Source: Nectonema munidae
Taxonomy: Eukaryota; Nematomorpha; Nectonematoida; Nectonematidae
Assembly: GCA_030549495.1 (NCBI GenBank)
Contig: JAUIRK010000903.1
Span: forward strand, 1,550,001-1,614,000
DNA: 64,000 bases
Reading direction: 5' to 3'
Below, one piece after another: positions 55,556 through 64,000 of the stretch (position 1 is the first letter of the stretch; every line of letters starts with the position of its first letter). Below the pieces are notes generated by a model. It made no database searches, was not told where the DNA came from, and was given only the letters and a program-made list of their open reading frames with translations. A program made the position numbers and the translations under genes.

Positions 55556-56368
55556 TCAAATGGGTAGGGCATTCCAATCAATGCTAGATCTCTTTTGACT
55601 GAGCAGGAATTGATTTGCTTGCGAAAAGTGCTTACATCCGAAGAAACCTTGTCTTGCGGAAAAGGGCGAAGGATGCGGAGCTCGTAAAATGCAATGACGT
55701 TCCCCATCTATCATTTCTCCCTTCTTTTGCGCGTAGGCACCCCAGAGTAGAAAAACGATGGCATTCTCACTCTGTGCGCTCAAATGTGAAATAACAGCGT
55801 CTGTGAGTGTTTCCCAGCCTCGACCTTTGTGTGAATTTGGCGCGTTTTTCGTGACAGTTAGGACTGAATTGAGAAGGAGGACGCCTTGCGCAGCCCAGCC
55901 AATCAAATTGCCGTGATTAGGGGCTGTGAAGTTTGGAATGTCGCTATTCAATTCCTTATAGATGTTAATCAAGCTCGGTGGTGCTTTGCAAAACGGCTTC
56001 ACACTAAAGGCGAGGCCGTGTGCTTGGTTCGGATTGTGATATGGATCTTGGCCAATGATAACGACTTTGACCTCGTTGGGTGCGCAGAAGTGTGACCATG
56101 AAAATATTTCCTCATTTTTGGGATATACAGCGAAATTCTGCCTCTCCTTTCCTATGAAGTTTTGTAGTTCTCTGAAATACTCTTTCTTGAACTCTTCGCC
56201 AAGAACTGGGAGCCAAGAAGGCGATAAATAGCGAGTAAAGGAGGCCGCTGTCTTTGATGCAACACCATACTTAATTATTGTTCCTTGTTTGAGTGTAGTG
56301 GCAGCACACTTGCGAATTGTATTCATCGTACTTTTCTTTCTTTTCAACTTCTTCCCTTGCGGCTCCAT
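55556..56368 (-). CDS. UNG: Uracil-DNA glycosylase (family 1 UNG)
   Basis: A single uninterrupted 270-codon exon. UNG flips uracil out of DNA and cuts its N-glycosidic bond, starting base-excision repair in nucleus or mitochondria. The catalytic loop GQDPYH is at residues 106-111, with Asp108 the water-activating residue. Phe121 in GLAFSV is the uracil-stacking residue, Asn167 in LLNSVLTV binds uracil, and His232 in HPSPFS stabilises the leaving base. The minor-groove loop HPSPFSARQGFFGCKHFS has Phe236 where human and E. coli enzymes have the intercalating Leu (HPSPLS). Basic residues 6-12 (KKLKRKK) could be a nuclear signal. No clear mitochondrial leader. The length fits the family. Its GC content is above that of the flanks. 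The first Met was taken as start; Met15 is an alternative. Confidence 0.97.
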   Translation of the reverse strand: MEPQGKKLKRKKSTMNTIRKCAATTLKQGTIIKYGVASKTAASFTRYLSPSWLPVLGEEFKKEYFRELQNFIGKERQNFAVYPKNEEIFSWSHFCAPNEVKVVIIGQDPYHNPNQAHGLAFSVKPFCKAPPSLINIYKELNSDIPNFTAPNHGNLIGWAAQGVLLLNSVLTVTKNAPNSHKGRGWETLTDAVISHLSAQSENAIVFLLWGAYAQKKGEMIDGERHCILRAPHPSPFSARQGFFGCKHFSQANQFLLSQKRSSIDWNALPI

Positions 56369-56841
56369 ATGCTACTCTGTGGTCATTGTAGCAAAAAGCT
56401 TTTCAAAATTTTATGCACAAAAAATACAACACCTAAAATACTGTCATAAAATATTATATAAAGTAGGTTATAAAAGCTTCAAGAGAAAAAAAGGTTTTTT
56501 ATATGATAAAACTAAAAAATTGAAAGAATATGAAGTTTATTGAAAAATCAGATTGCAATCAAAAGATTAGTTTTATTACAAATTGGGGATAGATGATAGC
56601 CTTCGTTTTTCTTGTTTCAAATAAAAAATATTCATTCGTTTTAAGATTAGAGTATAAAATCTTTAGGTTAAAGATCACAATATATTAATCGTTACATCAG
56701 CTTTAAATTGCATTGAGTCGGATTCAAAAGCTTTGAAGTTTATTTCTCTATATCCGAAAATTCGTCAGTGCTGGCTCTAAAATATAATTCAAGGGTGCAA
56801 ATTTGAGAGGATTGAGAGGCCCCTTACCGTCGCCACCCAAA
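56369..56841. other. UNG upstream flank
   Basis: No further exon was recognised upstream of UNG. A piece at about 56770-56830, CAGTGCTGGCTCTAAAATAT, looks like a hAT-type end without a visible partner. Confidence 0.45.
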
Positions 56842-56955
56842 TTTGTTATAACCTGATTTTTATTTGAAATAAATAAATGCCTGAATCTGATTCAAAACAA
56901 TTCGCTATATCAAGAAATTTGTTATAACCAATATCTTTATAAACGAATTTTTCTG
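56842..56955. repeat. pogo/mariner-like terminal sequence
   Basis: Read on minus from the TA at 56956, it starts CAGAAAAATTCGTTTATAAA and contains two GGTTATAACAAAT words. It is directly followed by the TTAA of the piggyBac MITE at 56962. Confidence 0.5.
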
Positions 56956-56961
56956 TATTAA

Positions 56962-57074
56962 CCCGTTAATGACCAGAATAATCAGACGATATCTAGTATA
57001 AAGCAGATTTGTATTAAAAAGCATTAATACAGACGATTCGCATTTTTGTAAAGTCAACTGTGGTCGTTAACCGG
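56962..57074. mobile_element. piggyBac-type MITE flanked by TTAA
   Basis: It lies between TTAA at 56958-56961 and TTAA at 57075-57078. The left end CCCGTTAATGACCA and the complement of the right end, CCGGTTAACGACCA, are inverted with few mismatches. It is 113 bp and related to 50942-51058. Confidence 0.85.
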
Positions 57075-57078
57075 TTAA

Positions 57079-58735
57079 TTAGCCTGGGTTGCAGATTCGA
57101 AGATTTTCATGAGGTCGGAGTCAGAAGAGAAATGACTATGCCAGACTCCTAAAATTAAAATATTGAGTTAAAATTTTATCTTACTTTTTTCGCTGATATA
57201 AAAATTTATTTAAATTCCTTAAAACATCAAATTGTTAAGAGGTGTTACCTTATTCGATTCTATAAGTATAAAGAGCAAACACATCTGCTACACATTATTG
57301 AGAATATAACTTTTAAGTTGCTCATTTTAACCGAAGACAGATGATTACATTTTATTCTTTTTTCTATATGAATGTAAAAAACAGACTTATACTTCATTTT
57401 TTGACATTGTGAGTAATAAATTGCATTCTGTTTAAAGATATTAAGTTTGAAGAAAAAAAATTTGCTCTTAATAAAAAAATATTAGATATCTCTTTCAGTG
57501 GTATTAAATTTGAATGTCTAAATTTCTGTGTGGCATTATATCGAATTATATCCATTAATTTCTGTGATGGTATAAAAAATCGATGTCGATAAATTAAAAC
57601 GTTTCCTTTTTGTTGGCTCCTGAAATTTAGTCAAAACAAAAACTTTTCCTATGCATTATTGAGTCATACTTCTTGTGAATTGCAGAAGTCTACAAAAAAA
57701 AGGATTCAATTTATGAAAATTTATTTTTCAAAATGACATTAGCCTTTTTAGGCACAATGAAGAAGAAAAATTTTTTTTTAATTTTTACAAAAATATAGAG
57801 AAATATTAAGGTAGTAAAATATGTTTATGTTTAAGATGACAAAGTACATGGAGCTTCAATTTCAAACGATACAGTTCATACTTTAGCAGAGTATTTTCTC
57901 GATATAAATGAAGGTGAGATCAGAAAGACAAACAGGCCGCTTTTATGGTCAGCCCTTAAATTCAAATTTTGTTGAATGTTTATGCGTAACTGAAGTGCAG
58001 GTATGTATATAAACATGATTTGAATTAACATAAATCCAGCATAGGTATATATTTATAATTTTTACTTGAGTCAAGCAGGTGAACTTTTAAGTCTGAAAAA
58101 AGAGTGTTTAGATGATCAAGATCTTTAAGTCATGAGATAGCATATCTTTTTTATTTATAAAACTCATATTAAAAATATCTGGTATCACATGAATTAAAAA
58201 TAAAGATATTTTCAATTGATAAATGTCATCCAATGTCAGGCACAATGGCACTCCAGTGTCCCATAAAATAAAAATCGTCTGCTAAGTTGTATAAATCTCA
58301 TTGAAAAATAAAACATACATTTATTTTAGAAAACCAATGCCTGAAAGGGTTAAGTTCTTGAAGATAACAAAACCTCTAAAAACAATAATTTCGATTTCTC
58401 TAACAACGATTTAATACCGTCACAGAAATTAATGGATATAAAAACTACCCCCCCCCCTCCCAATAATTTTCAATTTTCTGAATTATATATATTTTTAGAC
58501 TTGTTTGTCTTCTGAGTAGATTTTCGATATTACTTTCCTTGTTTTAAGATTAAGTCTTAGAATGAATATTTAAAATCTATTTTTCCAATCTATTAATAAA
58601 TTTTAAAATTTATAAAAAAAAAAGCTCGCCCCCCCCCCTCAAATTTTGAGATATGCGCCCCTATTTTAAAACTATACCTATTTTACTCAAATTTTTTCAT
58701 TTAATCTAATATAATATAAGGAACGAGTCTTTTAA
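57079..58735. other. Intergenic stretch with pieces of small elements
   Basis: A piggyBac-type end (AATGCCTGAAAGGG before TTAA at about 58350) faces left, with CACTCCAGTGTCCC nearby at 58250. A hAT-like end (ATATGCGCCCCTA near 58660) resembles the element at 43907, and two C-runs lie at 58448 and 58629. No exon was recognised. Confidence 0.5.
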
Positions 58736-59246
58736 CCTTAGCAGGACGGAACTTTTTAGAGCAACACTAAGGACGGTTAATGGGAGTTTTACTCCAATTT
58801 TTAAAAAAAGTATATTTCTTTTTTTTAATAAAGCTTTAGCATATCAAAGTCCTTTTAAGAATGTTTTTGTTCAGTTTGATATGTTTCCATGTTTTTTATA
58901 CGAAAAAAATCAAAAAACTTATTTTAGAATTAACGCCATCTATAATAAAAAAGAGTTTGTTTTAGTTAACGTCATCTATAATAAAAATAAAAATTGCATT
59001 CGAACTTCCATAACGTTTACACTTATTAGATATACATATTTAAGAAAAATTTTTAAATTCATCTATTATATTATTTCTTAAATTATTTCAACAAACGCTA
59101 CTTCATATGCAAAAAAGGCATATTAATCATAGATTAATATTTAGTTTTTTTCAAATATATAAAAAAATGAACTAACATTTATTCAACTATTATAAAAATA
59201 CAACACACAAGTATTATAATAAAAAATTCGTAAATATTTACAATTA

Positions 59247-61022
59247 TTATGTGTTTCTGCACTTTTTACACATAAATAAAGTATGGCTTTTACAAATGAA
59301 TTTTCCACATACACTGCATTTTCGTGTTCCCCTTTTTCTTGGCTTACAATCAATAAAAGAGCAATATCCTCGTTGAACTGATGTAGTTGGGTTCTCGTCA
59401 ACATCAAAAAACCCGTAAAAAGATAATACGTTTCTGGTAGATAAGCGAGTAAATAAACTTTGACTTCTAATCAACATCCATTTTTCAGCTAAAAGTAGAG
59501 AAAGGTGTTTTTTCAGCTAAAAGTAGAGAAAGATGTTTTATAAAGCATTTTCTTCCTCCTCTTGAAACTGACGGGTATGCATCTGAATCATTAGTTCTCA
59601 TAATTACCCAGCTATTATTAACTGCAATATCAAGAAAATTTGTAAAAATTGCAACTGGCCAACGTCTAGAAGACTTATAACAGCTGTAATTTCTTGCCAT
59701 TCTGTTAAAAACATCTACTCCAGATTTAAACCTATTATAATCTAGAATAGTTTGAGGCTTTTTTCTGGGCCCAAAAGTATCTATTTGTGATAGATGTTGA
59801 CTAGATAACACGTAGACTGGTTTGAATTTTTTTTAGAATGTTTTTCCGGTATATAAACTGTTAACGAAAAGGTTTCTGAATACAAAAATCTACTCTCACA
59901 ATCATTCAAACCCAGACCTTTTAAATGCGCTGGACGGACTACATGCGGCATGAACCTTCTATTACTTCTTACCGTACCACAGATTGTATAGTTTTGATTT
60001 TTGGCCCAATTACACAAATCCTGGGACATAAAAAACCTATCTGCATAAATACCAATACCGGTCGGTAAGCAAGAAATATTTACCAATCTTTTTACTATAT
60101 TATTGGGTTTAAAATGATCCCTGTCCACTAAACCACTTTAATAAATTTCGCAGCAAAAAAGAAAAAAACTGGACGAGTCTACACAGTGATAAATTTTCAT
60201 ACCATATCGACCTGGCTTGGATGGGTCGTATACTTTTATAGGTGACCTGCCTCTATACTTGACGAGCTGCTCGTCAATTGTAACGCAATTAGATGGTGAC
60301 CAATATTTATGAAAATTTTCGAGGAAAAAATTTTGTAAGTATCTTATCGGAGCTAATTTATCTGAACTATTTCTTGTAGTTCTTGAATCAAATCTTATAA
60401 AGGTACGAATAAGAATGAATACGTCTCTACTGATTGCAGCTTTTAAAAAAGGGGTTCCATACTTTTCAGAAAAAAGATGTTTGACATCAATCTGCTGATC
60501 TTTAGACTGCCCAATGTAAAGAATACAGGCTAAGTATGCTAGCAAATGTTCCATTGAAAACCTTTCATATAAACTTTTGAGGTTCTCCAACAAACAATTA
60601 GGACTTCTACAAAAAAAACATTTAACTAAATAATGTTTTCTAATAGAAAATTACTTGTAGTTTTCTTCCATTCTTTCTTTTGTGCAGACAAAAATATGGT
60701 TCAAAAGAGATTCAGTGAAAAAAAGATTAAAAATTTTCAAAGGATCTTTCAAATTTTTTGCCGTATCTTTTGGACCTGGTCTACTTGAGATGATATTAGT
60801 TGATGATCTTCTTCCATAAATCTCTCTAGGTTCCCAAAAAAATTGGGTTCCATCTGGTGCTACAAGGGACACATCTTCGCAAAGAGTCGTTTCTTCATCG
60901 TTTGAATCTATTTGCCCTTCGCTATCAACTGAATTTTGAATTTCATATTCACTATTTGAAAAAACGTCAGAACAAGAGGTTTCTCCTTCATCGCTACTTG
61001 TATAAAAACTTGAGGAGATCAT
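59247..61022 (-). pseudogene. piggyBac transposase of PB3, nearly intact
   Basis: The N-terminal 123 codons (61022-60651) are acidic and Ser-rich. The next frame (60593-60138) holds MEHLLAYLACILYIGQSKDQ and the first catalytic Asp in TIDEQLVKYRGRSPIK. 60128-59781 has the second Asp in GIGIYADRFF and stays in the same frame, separated by one stop codon (60138-60140). 59811-59485 has the third Asp in FKSGVDVFNRMARNYSCYKS after a shift in an A-run near 59830. The Cys-rich C-terminal ribbon (KCSVCGKFICKSHTLFMCKK) is in 59477-59247, set off by a 27-bp tandem duplication at about 59480-59535. A 48-bp GT-AG segment (60607-60654) could be an intron, since removing it keeps the frame. About three lesions make the copy inactive. 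Confidence 0.9.
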
Positions 61023-61475
61023 AATAAAATTTTGCGAAGTAACTTAGGAAATCCAAATGAAGCTTGTCAAGAAATGGAAGAAATATTACACATACACCAA
61101 TAAAGCAAAAGAGAGAGTTTTGTGTAATCTATACGCGATTTCTTCACTATTCATTCATGCCAAGGAATTATTTACCAAATGTGGTGAGAAAAAAGATAAC
61201 AAATGCGTAGACAATTATATATGGATCGTGTAGTCAATGGAACAATTGAGTTCACTCTAGCCGCATGCGTATTCTCGATAAAAAATCAATATCAAGTAAG
61301 AGTTCTTTGTGTTTGAAATCATATTTTGATTTATTTCTGCGTTGTATGATGTGTCTTTTATTACCCAGATAATACCATGACACAAATTCAATAAAGAGTC
61401 CATTCTCTTCATTTTTTATTCAAGTACGCAACCATGCGCTGTTCAACAAATCGATCTAAAAAGCTATTCTAATTT

Positions 61476-61778
61476 TTTTTAATCTTTTTTACTTTTTATA
61501 AAATATTTTGCACTGTAGAAAAATAAATTTATAAAAACAAAGTTTTGAATAGTGATCAATATAATTTTTTCACAAAACTACATAATCATACGTTTGTTTG
61601 TTTTGTTACTTCTTTTTTCTTTGTAAATAAAAAAAAATATTATAGTTCTTCTTTTTAATTTTTTATATATAATATTTTGCACTATGGAAAACAAATTTAT
61701 GAAAACAAAGTTTTGAATATTGAACAATATAGTTTTTTTCACAAAACTACATATTCGTACGCTTGTTTGTTTTGTTAT
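61476..61778. repeat. Tandem repeat, two units of about 175 bp, inside PB3
   Basis: ACAAAGTTTTGAATAGTGAT with TTCACAAAACTACATAATCA (unit 1) recurs as ACAAAGTTTTGAATATTGAA with TTCACAAAACTACATATTCG (unit 2). TATTTTGCACT precedes both. It sits upstream of the transposase gene, in its promoter-side untranslated part. Confidence 0.8.
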
Positions 61779-62179
61779 TAGCTAATAATGAAAGACTTGC
61801 TATAATACCCAAAGCGAAGGAAATAATAGAAACATGATTTTCGAACGTCATGTGTTTCAAAAATAATCCTCAGAAAAAATTCTAAATTTGAAATCCACTT
61901 CAAAATTTATATTTTTATAACTTGTTTAAGGTTACAACTTAAGTTTTTCATAAAAACATATTAATTTTAGATGGCGTTAAATTTAAATTTCGTATAAATT
62001 ACTATAAATATTTTTTCATGTGGTGAAAATTTTATATTTCTTTTTATCTTTAAAACCCATTAAAATAAAATAAAATACCACCAAGTTAGCATATCGACTA
62101 GCTATATTTTTCTATCAGAAAAAGAGATTTTAATTATTTACTAGCCAAAAAAAGCCCTACTCCGTCCTTCTAAGGTTAA

Positions 62180-63106
62180 ATTAAAAAAAAACTTCAAATT
62201 ATTTTAGGCCGTAATATTGTGCAATAATTCAAAAAAGTCAAAAATTTGCATTATAAAGTCAAAAAAGGGGATATTTTAGGTTTAAAGATTGTTTACTATT
62301 ACATAATTCATACTTATCATCATTCTCACGCAAATACATTTTAGTCGCACGATTTTTGTTATCAACGTATAATAAAATAAATATGATAGAAAGCTTCAAA
62401 ATCTGCTTACTTAACAAATTCTATTTAAAATATTATTACAAAAAAATATAGCAATACATGACCCTACTGCTTATCATTTGTGAAATCTGAACTTTTACTA
62501 TCTTTGAAAACTTATCTTATTTTATTGCAAATTTGTCCTAAAGATTTTTGAAAAAGAAATATCGCCTATTAGAAATCGCTTTATATATACTTAATCGAAT
62601 CGCTCTAACACCGCGCTTTCATAATCAAAAACTTTTACAAAACTACCCTTATTGTTGACAGCATGCAAAATTTATTACTTATCCAAAACCTAGGTGTCTA
62701 TTATTAAATTGAGCAAAAGTTGATTTCATAAAGAGTTATCAAGTAAACAATCTATATCATACATAAATGTCAAAATATTAAAGATGCATATTATAGTTAT
62801 ACTAGCCGGCCTCGCATTCGTATCTCGTAATTAATCCACAGACACATAGACACTAAAGTATTACAATATAGATTGAGGCACTTTTAAATTTTGATTAAAC
62901 ACTTACTTTCATTCCATGGGTATAAACACACTCAAATGGGAAATAAAAAGAAAGCGACTTGAAAGAAAATGATTATAACATTTATTTTTAAATAAGTAAT
63001 AAAAAAATATTGTACAGGAATATATTTCACTCCCGTGCAAAGAAATATCACAAAATTAAATGGTGTTTCAAAAAAGGTATCTGAAAATTATTGGAAGAGT
63101 TGATAT
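62180..63106. other. Downstream flank of TBCA
   Basis: AT-rich sequence. TTTATT at 62981-62986 (AATAAA on minus) is a candidate poly(A) signal about 120 bp after the TBCA stop. No other feature was recognised. Confidence 0.5.
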
Positions 63107-63466
63107 TCAGATTAATTTTTCAGCATTTTCAAGAATTCCACGAGCTTGTTCTAAAATGATATCGTCAGAAGGATTGGAAGAGCTTGAGTTATTCTGAAGA
63201 ATGGCTCGCAAATCTTCACGATACGTTGAAAGCGCTTTTTGAGAAGTGCCGCAAACCGTCTCTAATTCCAGAAGGTATTCTTTTCTTTTCTTCATCTCGT
63301 ACTTGAGATTTTCATCTTCAAGGTTCCCGGCATCATCAAGCGTGGTATTGCATCTTGCTTTGAGGCATTTTAACTCTTGCCTGTAGTAAGACACTTCTTT
63401 ACTCAATCGTTTAACAGCGTTCATTTTTATCTTAACTTCTTTACCAACATCCCCACTACTTGGCAT
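63107..63466 (-). CDS. TBCA: Tubulin-folding cofactor A (TBCA)
   Basis: A single exon of 119 codons from the second Met (63466). An upstream in-frame Met at 63484 would add six residues (MFSFIK), but family members start close to the conserved VKIKMNAVKRLSKEVSYYRQ helix. TBCA captures quasi-native beta-tubulin released from the CCT chaperonin in the cytosol and passes it to cofactor D. The fold is a three-helix coiled coil. Here helices are visible around residues 8-40, 48-84 and 100-119, with heptad-like spacing and the loop SSSSNPSD between the last two. The final LEQARGILENAEKLI matches the family's acidic EEAR-x-LD-x-V end. Human TBCA is 108 residues, so length fits. It is confidently a TBCA homologue, though identity is modest. 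Confidence 0.88.
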   Translation of the reverse strand: MPSSGDVGKEVKIKMNAVKRLSKEVSYYRQELKCLKARCNTTLDDAGNLEDENLKYEMKKRKEYLLELETVCGTSQKALSTYREDLRAILQNNSSSSNPSDDIILEQARGILENAEKLI

Positions 63467-63484
63467 TTTTATGAAGGAAAACAA

Positions 63485-64000
63485 AGTTGGTGGGAAAATC
63501 TTTATAAAAAATTTAGAACTTGTTAAAAAGGATGTAGGGTTATTAAATACAACAAAATTAATTATTGTTTTTAAAAAAGCCTAGAAAGATGACATTATAT
63601 CATTCTTTCTTAAAGGTCTTTTGGAAAAAAATCTAGTTGGCTGATACTCACGACTAACACAAACTAGACAGCATTGATACAACGTGAAAAATTCTCGACG
63701 TGTGCTTGAGTGTTTCATTAGTTGAAACCGGTCTTTCACAGAGTGTAATGTTTGTAATGATGATCAAATACAAGAGAACTTATCATTTCTAGTTATTACC
63801 TTGTATGCACAATTATAATAAAATCTTTATTTCATTAAGTTGTGTATGATATTAGATATTAGTTATACAAAGTGGCTAATATACATTAGTATTTCAGTTA
63901 GCCTACTTTATTCTATATGAAATTTGAACGATTCAGCAAGGAAGTTTTACTTGGATACTAAAAAATCGTGGGTTAAAATATCAACTAAAAAGTCAGACAC
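63485..64000. other. Upstream flank of TBCA
   Basis: No exon, repeat end or promoter element stands out. The window ends here. Confidence 0.5.

Larger units (their letters stand above)
58736..62175 (-). mobile_element. piggyBac transposon (PB3), full length with few gene breaks
   Basis: It lies between TTAA at 58732-58735 and TTAA at 62176-62179. The left end CCTTAGCAGGACGGA and the complement of the right end, CCTTAGAAGGACGGA, match at 14 of 15 bases. It is 3,440 bp long. The subterminal word AAGGACGGTTAA recurs at 58771. A tandem repeat occupies 61476-61778 between the gene and the right end. The transposase is on minus at 61022-59247. Confidence 0.92.

Noticed and set aside
55886-56543. 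Plus-strand open frames opposite UNG and its start
   Set aside because: They are shadows of the UNG coding frame. No domain, and they cross its start region.
58629-58640. Independent hAT copy near 58660
   Set aside because: Only one end (GCGCCCCTA) is visible and no duplication or partner end could be found.
1-64000. CRISPR array, bacterial operons, rRNA genes or a retroviral or Polinton-like element
   Set aside because: No regularly spaced repeats, no rRNA words, and no capsid, protease, integrase or envelope-like coding was recognised. Reverse transcriptases here come with apurinic-type endonucleases, as in LINEs.

Overview
The window is about 72% AT, carries spliced animal genes, and is packed with DNA transposons and non-LTR retrotransposons. 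The four host genes are typical of an arthropod. Their protein style, the AT content and the repeat families suggest a crustacean, perhaps a parasitic copepod such as a salmon-louse relative; that placement is inference, not a database match.

Host genes. A DESI2-like deSUMOylating isopeptidase lies on + (visible coding exons 11738-11810, 14319-14412, 18023-18164, 19808-20281; first exon not found). The ribosome-biogenesis protein RSL24D1/RLP24 lies on + (five exons, 41801-52412, 171 aa, complete). A single-exon uracil-DNA glycosylase lies on - (55556-56368, 270 aa). A single-exon tubulin chaperone A lies on - (63107-63466). There is no operon logic here: these are unrelated housekeeping genes whose introns and spacers have been filled by mobile DNA.

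Layout. 165-3203 is a hAT element, with an 8-bp target duplication, that was itself hit by a LINE. 3330-3790 is a piggyBac remnant. 3800-8560 is mostly unrecognised. 8560-10860 is a LINE holding two small inverted-repeat elements. 11738-20281 is the DESI2-like gene, with hAT, piggyBac-MITE, SINE and fold-back elements in its introns. 20966-21854 is a deleted hAT with a perfect 8-bp duplication. 24315-37187 is a nest: a Mutator-like element with long terminal inverted repeats, invaded by one hAT in its left arm, a second hAT and a piggyBac in its body, and a 456-bp insertion in its right arm. 38521-40584 is a second piggyBac. 41801-52412 is RSL24D1; intron 1 carries a LINE broken by hAT elements that hold further elements, and intron 2 carries another broken LINE. 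58736-62175 is a third piggyBac, the least damaged transposon in the window.

The window holds no rRNA, no CRISPR array and no intact tRNA. I saw no convincing retroviral or Polinton-like element. The most interesting content is the ordered nest of insertions, the recurrent palindromes just inside piggyBac-type ends, a small SINE family with a shared tail, an unidentified repeat that keeps the same short reading frame in two copies, and a Phe in place of the usual intercalating Leu in the uracil-DNA glycosylase.
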